64,000 nt of DNA from Roseofilum capinflatum BLCC-M114 (GTDB lineage: Bacteria > Cyanobacteriota > Cyanobacteriia > Cyanobacteriales > Desertifilaceae), in assembly GCF_030068505.1 (NCBI RefSeq), contig NZ_JAQOSO010000092.1:92808-156807 (forward strand). The letters run 5' to 3'. Position numbers and translations under genes: made by a program. The notes under the pieces are model-generated. The model was not told the origin of the DNA. It was given only the letters and a program-made list of their open reading frames with translations, and searched no databases. Numbering within the stretch: position 1 is the first letter of the stretch; each line of letters opens with the position of its first letter. Positions 27,014 to 34,772 of this stretch are shown piece by piece.

Positions 27014-27985
27014 ATGCAACCCATTCTTCCTGGTGCGCCTTGGCTGATCGCGCACAAGTCCATGCTGGGTATCAATAGCCCCTATAAAGTCACATTGAAT
27101 GCCCAAGATTACGTCCTTTGGCAGAATGCCTCTGGAGAGGTTTTCGCTCTCAATAACATTTGTCCGCATATGCAAGCCCCTTTATCCAATGGCTGGATTT
27201 GTGAGCAGCGCAATACGATCGCCTGTCCATTTCATGCTGTAGAATTCAACGGATCGGGTCATTTGTGGCGAGAAGGTCAGTTAAGTCGAGCGCCATTGGC
27301 TGACCCGTTAGACTTAATTATTGATGGGGACTTGATCTGGACTTACGGCGGATTTGAGCCTCGACTCCCGATTCCTGAGTTGCACCGCAAGGTTGCCTCT
27401 GAGTACGAATTTCTAGGCGTAACCGCCCAGAGAAGTATTCAAAGTGATTTTTTGAGTAGTCTGATGATTAACTACGATCATGATCATCAAAATGGCACTC
27501 ATCGAGAATTTTTTAAAGTGAAATCTTGTCAGTCGAAATTCGTGACGAAAGAGGGCATCTATGCCAAGGTTTCGCAAGCCGTGGAGAAAGCTGACTACAC
27601 ACCAGAGGAAATTACCGCCAGTCCTTTCCTAGGAGCCATTCCAGAAGTGATGCAGAATTTTCTAGAATATGTGTTTCCCTCAACACAGTTCTTTTGCTTA
27701 GTTTCACCTGATGTTCAAACCTATCAAGGTCATATTCTTTATCCAGAAACAGAGACGACAACCCAAACATTTATTTTGCTCTATGCAAAATTCAGCGATC
27801 CCGCACTGAAATCAGTGATGCAAGAGTCTTTACTCAATATGGCTTCAATTGTTGTACAACAAGACGTTCAATGTCTTGAAAGTTTATATCCACGGCAAAA
27901 ACCAAAACTTTATCTGCCTAACGAAGAAATTATGTTCTACGCAGAAGACCTTTATCAACATTGGAACTTGATGCCTGCACTCTAG
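27014..27985 (+). CDS. Rieske-type oxygenase
   Basis: This 323-residue protein has an N-terminal Rieske [2Fe-2S] domain. CPH (about residues 51-53) and CPFH about 19 residues later supply the two Cys and two His ligands. The C-terminal catalytic domain contains INYDHDHQNGTH, matching the Asp-x2-His-x4-His mononuclear iron site of Rieske non-heme oxygenases. It should hydroxylate or demethylate an organic substrate and needs an external reductase, none of which is nearby. It sits behind tandem operators of the adjacent TetR regulator. The substrate is unknown. Confidence 0.88.
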   Translation: MQPILPGAPWLIAHKSMLGINSPYKVTLNAQDYVLWQNASGEVFALNNICPHMQAPLSNGWICEQRNTIACPFHAVEFNGSGHLWREGQLSRAPLADPLDLIIDGDLIWTYGGFEPRLPIPELHRKVASEYEFLGVTAQRSIQSDFLSSLMINYDHDHQNGTHREFFKVKSCQSKFVTKEGIYAKVSQAVEKADYTPEEITASPFLGAIPEVMQNFLEYVFPSTQFFCLVSPDVQTYQGHILYPETETTTQTFILLYAKFSDPALKSVMQESLLNMASIVVQQDVQCLESLYPRQKPKLYLPNEEIMFYAEDLYQHWNLMPAL

Positions 27986-28140
27986 TAGAGCGCCACAGCA
28001 ATCAGCCATCTGTTCAAAATTCACAAGATACCTGTTGTACAAACCAATTTGACTGACAGAGTTAGAATTTTGTCAATCAACTCGCTAATCACTATAGTAG
28101 TTTTAATGAGTTATACCATGCCTGTTACCAAGCCTGCATC

Positions 28141-28168
28141 GGCGATCGCCCGTCGTTTCATATTCATA
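28141..28168 (-). pseudogene. 5' fragment of the PARG-like gene
   Basis: Twenty-six of these 28 bases match 25949-25976, the first codons of the PARG-like gene, in the same orientation. Only the start-codon region is present; the flanks do not match. It lies in the leader of the RidA gene. Confidence 0.55.
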
Positions 28169-28190
28169 TAATTGCATCAGGAGTCTTAGA

Positions 28191-28583
28191 ATGAACGAAA
28201 TCGAGACAGAAGCAGGACTAGCAAAAACCTCCAACTACTATTATGCTAAACAAATTGGAAATCAACTGTATGTAGCTGGCCAAGTTCCCCATGATGCAAG
28301 CGCTCAATTGGTTGGCAAGGACGATCCTTTTGCACAAGCAACCCAATGCTTGCAGAATCTTCAGACTCTACTGGGTGCTTATGATTTTACTCAAGCTGAT
28401 ATTCAGCAGCTCACTGTATATGTTGTGGGTGAGCAGGCGAATCTTGTTGCTGCATGGAGTGCGATCGAAACATGGTTCGAGGATCGAGTCCCTCCCGCAA
28501 CTCTATTGGGGGTTTGGCGGCTGGGTTATCCAGAGCAGCTTGTTGAAATTGATGTAACCATCATACGAGAGGCTCAAGTTTGA
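28191..28583 (+). CDS. RidA family protein
   Basis: This is a 130-residue RidA/YER057c-type protein. Such trimers hydrolyse reactive imines and enamines or act as small deaminases. The C-terminal VEIDVTI and the central GQVPHDA fit the family, and the Arg that binds carboxylates in RidA is not clearly at its usual place, so it may belong to a non-RidA subgroup. AGGAG precedes the ATG. It lies between the Rieske gene and a DUF4336 gene on the same strand, and may handle an imine by-product of the oxygenase (inference). Confidence 0.85.
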   Translation: MNEIETEAGLAKTSNYYYAKQIGNQLYVAGQVPHDASAQLVGKDDPFAQATQCLQNLQTLLGAYDFTQADIQQLTVYVVGEQANLVAAWSAIETWFEDRVPPATLLGVWRLGYPEQLVEIDVTIIREAQV

Positions 28584-28646
28584 GGCGCAGACTGCCAACA
28601 CAGCAATGAGAGACTATAATCTTAACTCATCCTGTGGAGTTTCCTA

Positions 28647-29354
28647 ATGCTCAAAGAACTTGACACAGATATTTGGGTTGCCCAACAACCCCTCCGATAT
28701 CTTGGACTCAGCGTCGGAACGAGAATGACCATGATTCGATTGGAAAATCGAGAATTAGTCGTGATTTCTCCTATTCAAGCCAGCGATACACTCGTCAGTC
28801 AGCTTGGCGAACTTGGAGTTGTTAAACATATGATTGCGCCCAACCTGTATCACCATTTATTTGCATCTAACTTCAAATCTCTTTATCCCGAAGCGACATT
28901 TTGGGCTGTACCCGGCTTAGGGATCAAAAAACCAGAATTGCCCATCGATCGCACTATCGAGAGAGATAGGGGTGAGTTATTCGCTGGGTTAGAGTTCGTC
29001 TTTTTCAAGGGCTTTAGGGTTTTGGGTTTAAACGGAGTTGATGAATTCAATGAATGTGTCTTTTTTCATGCATCTAGCCGGACTCTAATTTTAACAGATA
29101 CAGCCTTTCACTTTGACGAAAGCTTTCCACTGCTCACGCAATTTGCAGCTAGAATTCTTGGTGGATATAAACAATTGAGTCCATCTCTACTAGAGCGCAT
29201 TGCCACAACTGACATAGAAGGAGTTAGAGCATTAGTAAAACAAATTTTACAATGGGACTTTGATCGAGTTATTATGGCTCATGGCAGTGTTGTTGAGCGA
29301 GATGGCAAAGAGAAATTTAAGCAAGGCTATGAGAAGTTTTTAAGGGGGTTATAA
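28647..29354 (+). CDS. DUF4336 protein
   Basis: This is a 235-residue soluble protein. The N-terminus (ELDTDIWVAQQPLRYLGL) and the blocks VVISPIQ and HMIAPNLYHHLF are typical of DUF4336. The fold is related to metallo-beta-lactamases, but the full HxHxDH metal motif is absent, so hydrolase activity is doubtful. GGAG lies upstream of the ATG. It follows RidA by 63 bases and is followed closely by a transglutaminase-like gene. The function is unknown. Confidence 0.8.
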   Translation: MLKELDTDIWVAQQPLRYLGLSVGTRMTMIRLENRELVVISPIQASDTLVSQLGELGVVKHMIAPNLYHHLFASNFKSLYPEATFWAVPGLGIKKPELPIDRTIERDRGELFAGLEFVFFKGFRVLGLNGVDEFNECVFFHASSRTLILTDTAFHFDESFPLLTQFAARILGGYKQLSPSLLERIATTDIEGVRALVKQILQWDFDRVIMAHGSVVERDGKEKFKQGYEKFLRGL

Positions 29355-29401
29355 AATAGGATGAGTTGTCTAACGGCGATCGCAGATTAAGGAAAAACTA
29401 C

Positions 29402-30007
29402 ATGGAAGAATTCTTGCAAGCGACTGACGCGATCGACTGGCAAAATCCAGAAATTATGGACTGTGCCACAAAAATCACGTTAGAATGTACAACCGTATTA
29501 GAAAAAGCTAAGGCTTGTTTCGAGTGGGTGCGAGATGAAATTTATCACAGTTTTGATTATCAAATGAATCCTGTAACTTGTCGTGCGTCTGATGTTCTTA
29601 GGCACAAAACAGGGTATTGCTACGCTAAAAGTCATTTACTAGCCGCACTCCTTCGAGCTAATCAGATCCCCGCAGGCTTTTGCTATCAACGATTGAGTAT
29701 TGATGATAAGGGCGCACCCTACAGCTTACATGGTTTCAATGCTATTTACTTACCGGAAATTGGTTGGTATCGGGTAGATTCCAGAGGGAACAAAGACGGA
29801 GTTAATGCTCAATTTGCTCCTCCCCAGGAATGTTTATCATTTAAAATTCAGTTGCCTGAAGAAGCAGATTTTAACGTCATTCTTGCCGAACCCCTTCCTA
29901 TTGTGGTAGAAGCTCTAAAATCCCACAATACTTGGGATTCTATGCTTGATAACCTTCCCGATATTTCGATAGATTGTGCGGATTATTATGGTCTGAAACA
30001 AACTTAA
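29402..30007 (+). CDS. Transglutaminase-like protein
   Basis: This protein of about 201 residues has the transglutaminase/protease-like catalytic triad: Cys in TGYCYAKSHLL, His in LHGFNAIYL and Asp in YRVDSRGN. Small bacterial members of this family act as cysteine peptidases or peptide-modifying enzymes, and it has no signal peptide. I prefer the ATG at 29402, preceded by AAGGAAA; a TTG at 29366 is possible. It starts 47 bases after DUF4336 and ends next to the convergent Uma2 gene (stop codons overlap by four bases). Confidence 0.85.
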   Translation: MEEFLQATDAIDWQNPEIMDCATKITLECTTVLEKAKACFEWVRDEIYHSFDYQMNPVTCRASDVLRHKTGYCYAKSHLLAALLRANQIPAGFCYQRLSIDDKGAPYSLHGFNAIYLPEIGWYRVDSRGNKDGVNAQFAPPQECLSFKIQLPEEADFNVILAEPLPIVVEALKSHNTWDSMLDNLPDISIDCADYYGLKQT

Positions 30008-30630
30008 AGCGCTGTTCTGACCCAATTGCGAAACCTCTTGATTAATTCTAAATAATCCATCGTTTCGGCTTGTTGGAGAAATCTGGAAATGTCTGGGATG
30101 GGAATATTGGGGAAAAATTGACTGTTCGTAGAGGCAATATACTCTTCATTTTGTAACTGTTGGATAGTTAGAGCGTTGCCATCATAAATCCAAACTTCAG
30201 GGACTCCCAAAGAAGCATACACCTGCAAGCGATCGCTGGAACTGCTGGTGATATCAATTTCAATCACCAGATCGGGGGGCGGATCTTCCGGTTTCAATCT
30301 TCGCCGGCCGCGAATAGCCGCAATATTGCGGATATAAAAACATTCATCAGGTTCTGCTCCGCTTAACTCTGGATGCTTGTATGTAGTCGATCCCAGGGGA
30401 TAAATGTTAATCTCTAATTCTTCTGCCAGAGTCTCGACAAAGCGCCCCATGACCGTTTTATGCAGTTCGTGTTCGGGTGAAGGAGCCAATATTTCTAATT
30501 TTCCGCAATAGTAGGTTAAGCGCAAACGCCGGTCTTGCAGTTCTTCCAGAAGATGTTCGTAGGTTTTCCAACTAATACCCGAAAGATGGATCATTTCAGG
30601 GGGGGTTGCTGTGGGTAACGTGGCTGTCAT
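30004..30630 (-). CDS. Uma2 family endonuclease-fold protein
   Basis: This is a 208-residue protein of the Uma2/DUF820 family, which expanded in cyanobacteria and has a PD-(D/E)XK nuclease-like fold. Visible residues include the Asp of PDLVIEID, the Glu-Ile-Asp of that strand, and Ser-rich SSSSDRLQVYASLGVPEVWIYD. The biological role of the family is not established. Its last 75 bases are repeated at 25976-26050, marking a rearrangement junction. Confidence 0.9.
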   Translation of the reverse strand: MTATLPTATPPEMIHLSGISWKTYEHLLEELQDRRLRLTYYCGKLEILAPSPEHELHKTVMGRFVETLAEELEINIYPLGSTTYKHPELSGAEPDECFYIRNIAAIRGRRRLKPEDPPPDLVIEIDITSSSSDRLQVYASLGVPEVWIYDGNALTIQQLQNEEYIASTNSQFFPNIPIPDISRFLQQAETMDYLELIKRFRNWVRTAL

Positions 30631-30799
30631 CGCTCTTCCTCAGAACGCTCTGGGTTAGATTATAGGCGATCGATCATTCATATCAAGTCCGGATACTGAA
30701 CTCAAGGATCTGGGTAAGGTGGGCAGGGTATGCTTGTAGGATTCCAATAATGTCGCTTATCCCCTTCCCACCCTACGATCTGGCTAGATGCAGTTATCC
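30631..30799. other. Spacer with GTGGGCAG repeat
   Basis: This 169-base spacer lies between two minus-strand genes. It has a TCATATCA(A)GTCCG remnant (30679-30693) and an inverted GGTGGGCAGGGTA / CCCACCCTACG pair at about 30718-30778. I see no gene in it. Confidence 0.5.
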
Positions 30800-31453
30800 T
30801 CAAGAGTGAAATGAGGGACTGTGGCGAATCAAGCTCATAAACTCTTGGCGGGTTTTGGCATCTTCAGCAAAGACTCCCTGCATAGAACTGGTCACCGTCC
30901 AAGAACCTGGCTTTTGTACCCCCCGCATCACCATGCACATATGGGTGGCTTCTACAACGACAGCGACACCTTGGGGTTGTAGCAAACCCTGTAGAGCATT
31001 GGCAATTTGTTGAGTGAGCCGTTCCTGAACTTGTAGGCGACGGGCATACATTTCGCAAATGCGGGCAATTTTGGAAAGACCAATGACTTTACCGTTGGGA
31101 ATATAAGCGATGTGGGCACGTCCTAGGATTGGTAAAATGTGGTGTTCGCAGGAGCTAAAGAGATCGATATCCCTTACCAAGACCATTTCATCGGTATCTT
31201 CGTGAAATACAGCGCCGTTGAGCAATTCATCCAGGGATTGGTGATAACCAGAAGTGAGAAATTGGAGAGCTTTGACGACTCGTTTCGGAGTATCCTGCAA
31301 TCCTTCGCGATCGGGGTCTTCTCCCAATCCTAGTAACAAGGTTCGCACGGCTTGTTCCATCTCGGCTTGGGAAACCGGTGGCTGAGGTGGAGCAGAAATG
31401 GCAGCAATGGTTTGATCGACAGATAGGTTACGAGCAGGCATTTGGGCAGTCAT
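30800..31453 (-). CDS. folE: GTP cyclohydrolase I
   Basis: FolE opens GTP to dihydroneopterin triphosphate, the first step to folate and pterins. The 217-residue protein is the zinc-dependent IA type. Its metal ligands are Cys102 and His105 in SSCEHH and Cys173 in HMCMVMRG, matching the Cys-His-Cys pattern of the family. [12 protein letters not shown] is the N-terminal signature. An N-terminal extension of about 30 residues is variable. It lies 87 bases downstream of a COG0523 GTPase gene with a Zur-like box, so zinc limitation probably controls it or its metal supply. Confidence 0.96.
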   Translation of the reverse strand: MTAQMPARNLSVDQTIAAISAPPQPPVSQAEMEQAVRTLLLGLGEDPDREGLQDTPKRVVKALQFLTSGYHQSLDELLNGAVFHEDTDEMVLVRDIDLFSSCEHHILPILGRAHIAYIPNGKVIGLSKIARICEMYARRLQVQERLTQQIANALQGLLQPQGVAVVVEATHMCMVMRGVQKPGSWTVTSSMQGVFAEDAKTRQEFMSLIRHSPSFHS

Positions 31454-31540
31454 AAAATTTAAGGGGGGTATAAGGACAGTTCAGAATTGAGTTGTGTGGA
31501 GGTTGCCCTCCTACGATGGAGAAAATGAATGAACCAGGAA

Positions 31541-32605
31541 CTAGGGCGCTTGACAGAGGGCGAGTTGCTGACAAATTTCTTCTCTGTTGATATGCCGCCC
31601 AATGACCACGAGTTGGTTACTGGGGGTGGCATTATCCCAGTCTTCAGCGCTTAGAGTGAAGCGCTTGCCACAGAGCTGAAAGATGTGTTTCTGGGGACTT
31701 TGGGTAAACCAGAGCAAACCCTTAGCCCGAAATACGTTGGAGGGTAAAGTATCGAGAAATTTTTGAAACTTCTGTAGAGAGAAGGGGCGATCGCTGCGAT
31801 AGGATACAGACACAAACCCATCGTTATCCAAATGATCGGAGTGATGGTGATGATGTTCGTGATCGTGATGGTCATGACTGTGATCGTGATGGTGGGGATC
31901 GTGGCGATCGAGCTGGGTTTTTTCAATCTCTTCCTGGACGAGATCGGCGTAGGATTCTTGGTTGTTATATCCCACATCCAAAATGACCGGCAGAGGCACT
32001 TTCCCATTTTGGCAGCGCATCATGCGAGGCTTTTCTTTGATCGCCTGAATGTGACCTTCCAATTCCTCGACTTTTTCAACAGCAACTAAGTCGGTTTTAT
32101 TGAGCAGAATAATGTCCCCATAGGCAATTTGTTTCAGGGCTGCTTGGCTATCAAAATGTTCTGGGGTAAATTCAGACGCATCCACTAGGGTAATTACAGA
32201 GTCAAGATGGGTTAGATCTCGTAACTCAGTACCCAGAAAGGTGAGCATGATGGGCAGGGGATCGGCGATGCCTGTGGTTTCAATCACCAGATAGTCAATG
32301 CGATCGCTATTTTCTAAGACGTTGTAAACGGCCTCAACCAAGTCATCATTAATGGTGCAGCAAATGCAGCCATTACTCAGTTGCACCATCTCTTCATCGA
32401 TAGACACCAGCAGTTGACTATCGATATCAATGTCGCCAAATTCATTCACCAATACCGCTACTTTCAAATCCTGACGATTGCTGAGAATCTGATTGACTAG
32501 GGTAGTTTTGCCACTGCCCAAGAAACCGGTGATGATGGTCACTGGCATCCCTCGCTTGGGAATCTCAAGTGAGGATGGAGTGATGTCGCTGGATGTAAGG
32601 GTCAT
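31541..32605 (-). CDS. COG0523/CobW-family zinc GTPase
   Basis: This 354-residue metallochaperone-type GTPase has Walker A GFLGSGKTT (27-35), the metal-binding GCICC (79-83), the SIMIBI Asp in the ETTGIADP region, NKTD for guanine recognition and a histidine-rich stretch at about 235-258. The C-terminal CobW_C domain ends the protein. A perfect Zur-type box lies 16 bases upstream of the ATG. Zur-controlled COG0523 proteins in bacteria are linked to zinc delivery under shortage, and folE lies immediately downstream. Confidence 0.93.
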   Translation of the reverse strand: MTLTSSDITPSSLEIPKRGMPVTIITGFLGSGKTTLVNQILSNRQDLKVAVLVNEFGDIDIDSQLLVSIDEEMVQLSNGCICCTINDDLVEAVYNVLENSDRIDYLVIETTGIADPLPIMLTFLGTELRDLTHLDSVITLVDASEFTPEHFDSQAALKQIAYGDIILLNKTDLVAVEKVEELEGHIQAIKEKPRMMRCQNGKVPLPVILDVGYNNQESYADLVQEEIEKTQLDRHDPHHHDHSHDHHDHEHHHHHSDHLDNDGFVSVSYRSDRPFSLQKFQKFLDTLPSNVFRAKGLLWFTQSPQKHIFQLCGKRFTLSAEDWDNATPSNQLVVIGRHINREEICQQLALCQAP

Positions 32606-32620
32606 AGACTAAACATAAAA

Positions 32621-32635
32621 TGATAATCATTCTCA
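32621..32635 (-). promoter_or_regulatory. Zur box upstream of the COG0523 gene
   Basis: TGATAATCATTCTCA is a 7-1-7 imperfect palindrome with a single departure from symmetry and matches the Zur-box pattern known in cyanobacteria. It sits 16-30 bases upstream of the start codon and would bind Zur to repress the gene when zinc is sufficient. A Fur-type reading is less likely given the neighbour's identity. Confidence 0.75.
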
Positions 32636-32664
32636 CAAAATAAGATGATACCACAAAAATCAAG

Positions 32665-33035
32665 TCAAGGATCGCTGGCAAATTACAGATGACCCCCTAG
32701 AGTTGGATTGGGAAGAAGTTACGGTTAAAATCGATCTAGCCGCAGAACGACTGATTGCTGCGGAACGGGAAAACGAAAAAATTGCGGTGGAGATTAAGAG
32801 TTTTATTAGTCCTTCAGCGATTAGTGATTTTCATACAGCATTGGGGCAATTTTAAAATTACCGAATTATGCTGGATGTGAATGAACCTGAGCGATCGCTT
32901 TATCTTGCAGTTCCAGTTGAGGCCTACGAAAGTTTTTTCCAGAGTCGTCTAGCGCAGGTTGCTGTTCGGCAAAATCAAGTTAAGTTGTTAGTTTACGATC
33001 CCGTTTTTGAGGAGGTTGTGCAATGGATAAGATAG
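32665..33035 (+). pseudogene. xisH fragment, copy 1
   Basis: The sequence matches the second xisH copy (offset 7,424 bases) from codon 16 onward; the first 15 codons and the start are missing. An in-frame TAA at 32853-32855 interrupts the frame at the same place as in the other copy. The remaining C-terminal part reads through to a TAG that overlaps the start of xisI. It lies directly beside the Zur box of the COG0523 gene, which marks the junction. Confidence 0.9.
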
Positions 33036-33382
33036 GGCACTATCGAGACTGTATTCAAAAACTCCTAACGGAACATAGTCATTACAGTCAGGATACGGCC
33101 GAGGTGGAGAGTTTACTGTGTTTCGATGTAGAGCGCGATCGCTATCAACTGATGCGGGTGGGGTGGAAACATTTGAAGCGAATCTATTATACAGTGTTAC
33201 ATTTCGATATTCGAGACGGGCAAATCTGGTTACAGCAGAACGCGACGGATAGTGATGTGGGAGAAGAGTTGGTGGCCATGGGAGTGCCGAGGGAGGATAT
33301 TGTTTTAGGGTTACAACCACCCTATAAGCGACCTTATACGGGGTATGGGGTAGGGCGCGATCGCGCCCTCCACTGTAGCTAA
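33023..33382 (+). CDS. xisI: XisI family protein, copy 1
   Basis: This 119-residue protein is the XisI type first described as a controlling factor for excision of the fdxN element in heterocystous cyanobacteria. The N-terminus MDKIGHYRDCIQKLL is characteristic, and GYGV near the end is also typical. It starts inside the end of xisH (the ATG overlaps the xisH frame), the usual gene pair. It is intact and almost identical to the copy at 40447. No excision recombinase or nif gene is in the window, so its role here is open. Confidence 0.9.
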   Translation: MDKIGHYRDCIQKLLTEHSHYSQDTAEVESLLCFDVERDRYQLMRVGWKHLKRIYYTVLHFDIRDGQIWLQQNATDSDVGEELVAMGVPREDIVLGLQPPYKRPYTGYGVGRDRALHCS

Positions 33383-33590
33383 TCCAGTTGAACCCTTCTT
33401 TTAGGGATCATGGAGATGAACTGCTTGTTTAATCACCGCAGAAACACTATAGCGCTTGTCTTTCCGTTCAATTAAGGAGCGATCGCACGACATTGCTCTT
33501 GTAAGATCCAGATACAGGCAATGAGAGAAAAAAGTTTCAGCTTATACCATACAGGTAGGCAATAAGCTGAAACTCATCTTCAACTTGTGG
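33383..33590. other. Spacer downstream of xisI copy 1
   Basis: No gene is seen. It marks the right end of the first xisHI copy, where identity with the second copy fades over the last bases of xisI. Confidence 0.4.
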
Positions 33591-33770
33591 TTACTTTAAC
33601 CGTGGATAATTTGTTTCTACCACTTGAATAGAGGGGGTGGGGAACAGGGTAATTTTATCGGCTAAGGTAACCCAAGCGGCGACAACTTGGGGAATTTCAA
33701 TCAGCAAAATAATGCCAACGGTAATACAAAACTTGCGCTTGCATTCTTTTTTGGGGTTAGAGATGCTCAT
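33591..33770 (-). CDS. Small single-pass membrane protein
   Basis: The 59-residue product begins MSISNPKKECKRKFC, followed by one hydrophobic helix (about residues 16-40) and a short tail. I chose the ATG at 33770 because GGAGGA lies at the right distance upstream; the frame extends to 33842 but lacks a ribosome site there. I do not recognise the family. It is followed by other small membrane-protein genes on the same strand. Confidence 0.55.
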   Translation of the reverse strand: MSISNPKKECKRKFCITVGIILLIEIPQVVAAWVTLADKITLFPTPSIQVVETNYPRLK

Positions 33771-33837
33771 CAGCTTGTCCTCCAGTATTTTTATACAATC
33801 GTTTGCGCTGTATCGGGGTACAAAATTGTTAGAAGAA

Positions 33838-33918
33838 GTCATTGCGAATAGAACGCAAATGAAGCAATCCCGACAATTTCGTTAACCTTGGCGATTGCTT
33901 CCCTGCGGTCGCAATGAC
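33838..33918. repeat. GTCATTGCGA palindromic interspersed repeat, copy 2
   Basis: Same type as 20109-20192: starts GTCATTGCGA, ends TCGCAATGAC, and carries GAAGCAATC / GATTGCTTC inner arms. It lies upstream of the small membrane-protein gene. Confidence 0.8.
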
Positions 33919-34008
33919 AAGTCTTTAATGGGATTTGATCTGACTTCTGCATGATTAACAAATTTAGAGAGTAGAAATTATGCTTTTCTACTCTCTAGGG
34001 ATGGCTAT

Positions 34009-34392
34009 CTAGCCTTGATAGATGTATTGTTGAATGAAATCAAACGTGCGTTGGGGAAGTTTTTGTTGTTGCCATGCACCATAAGCAGCAGTGAAGGCCA
34101 GAGGCCATAAAACAAACATGCTGACTGCGCCGACAACGGCTTTATCCGCCCATTTTCCGGCCCCAATTTCTACGGTGAGTGTGTTATCTTGGTGACGGAG
34201 AACGATGTTCAGAGCAGAGGAGAGTCCGAGCATATTGCGCCATCCTCCTTGACGCGCTTGAATTACTTTGTCGCCATTGCTTAATTGGAGGTCTTGGACT
34301 TGATAGTTTTGGAATTCAAACCATTCTTTAACCGCATGGGTAAGACCGTTGAGGTTAAGGTTGGAGGCGTTAAAGTTGCGAGTATCTGTCAT
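34009..34392 (-). CDS. Conserved small membrane-associated protein, unknown function
   Basis: This is a 127-residue protein. An N-terminal soluble domain of about 80 residues (LTHAVKEWFEFQNYQVQDL and GAGKWADKA) is followed by one hydrophobic helix (residues about 85-106) and a short basic tail. I cannot name the family. Its leader (34417-34460) is nearly identical to that of the next small gene upstream (34681-34723), which suggests shared control. Confidence 0.6.
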   Translation of the reverse strand: MTDTRNFNASNLNLNGLTHAVKEWFEFQNYQVQDLQLSNGDKVIQARQGGWRNMLGLSSALNIVLRHQDNTLTVEIGAGKWADKAVVGAVSMFVLWPLAFTAAYGAWQQQKLPQRTFDFIQQYIYQG

Positions 34393-34416
34393 TGGATTTG
34401 TCCTTCATGAATGTTG

Positions 34417-34460
34417 TTCTATTGATGTAACGTTTGCGGAGGTGGCCTTTTATGCAAAAG
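34417..34460 (-). promoter_or_regulatory. Shared leader box, copy 1
   Basis: On the plus strand this reads TTCTATTGATGTAACGTTTG, then GGAGG and TTATGCAAA. The same elements in the same order and spacing, within one base, occur at 34681-34723. Each copy lies 25 bases upstream of a minus-strand small-protein ATG. It probably holds the promoter and an operator. Confidence 0.55.
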
Positions 34461-34499
34461 GGAGGGGGAGTTGCTAGAACGTAGACTCCCCAGGAAAGG

Positions 34500-34658
34500 C
34501 TAAACCGGTGGCAAAACGAGAACGACAAATAGAGCGATAAAACCGCCGAGAATGCCTAAAACAAACCACAATGTGGTATCCCGGTTTTTCTTCTCTGCAA
34601 CCATTCCGGTAGCAGCTCCCATGAGAAACCAGACGACGAGGATGAAAATGTTTTCCAT
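34500..34658 (-). CDS. 52-residue two-helix membrane protein
   Basis: This short gene encodes 52 residues. The first hydrophobic helix covers residues 4-20 (IFILVVWFLMGAATGMV), a charged turn EKKNRD follows, and the second helix covers about 30-50. GGAAG lies upstream of the ATG. The frame is consistent with a real small membrane protein rather than the overlapping 66-codon frame, which lacks membrane character. It shares its leader box with the downstream 127-residue gene. Confidence 0.65.
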   Translation of the reverse strand: MENIFILVVWFLMGAATGMVAEKKNRDTTLWFVLGILGGFIALFVVLVLPPV

Positions 34659-34680
34659 GTTGGGTTACTTCCATTTGTGT

Positions 34681-34723
34681 TTCTATAGAAGTAACGTTGT
34701 GGAGGCTCTGAAATTATGCAAAT
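34681..34723 (-). promoter_or_regulatory. Shared leader box, copy 2
   Basis: Counterpart of 34417-34460: TTCTATAGAAGTAACGTT, GGAGG and TTATGCAAA in the same order. It precedes the 52-residue membrane-protein gene. Confidence 0.55.
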
Positions 34724-34772
34724 GTGGTAGATAAGTTTGGGATAAGTGATAGCGATTTATGCTGGTCTTCCT

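Noticed and set aside
34474-34674. A 66-codon minus-strand frame overlapping the 52-residue membrane protein gene
   Set aside because: Its product is rich in His, Arg and Cys with no domain, while the neighbouring frame has two clean membrane helices and a ribosome site.
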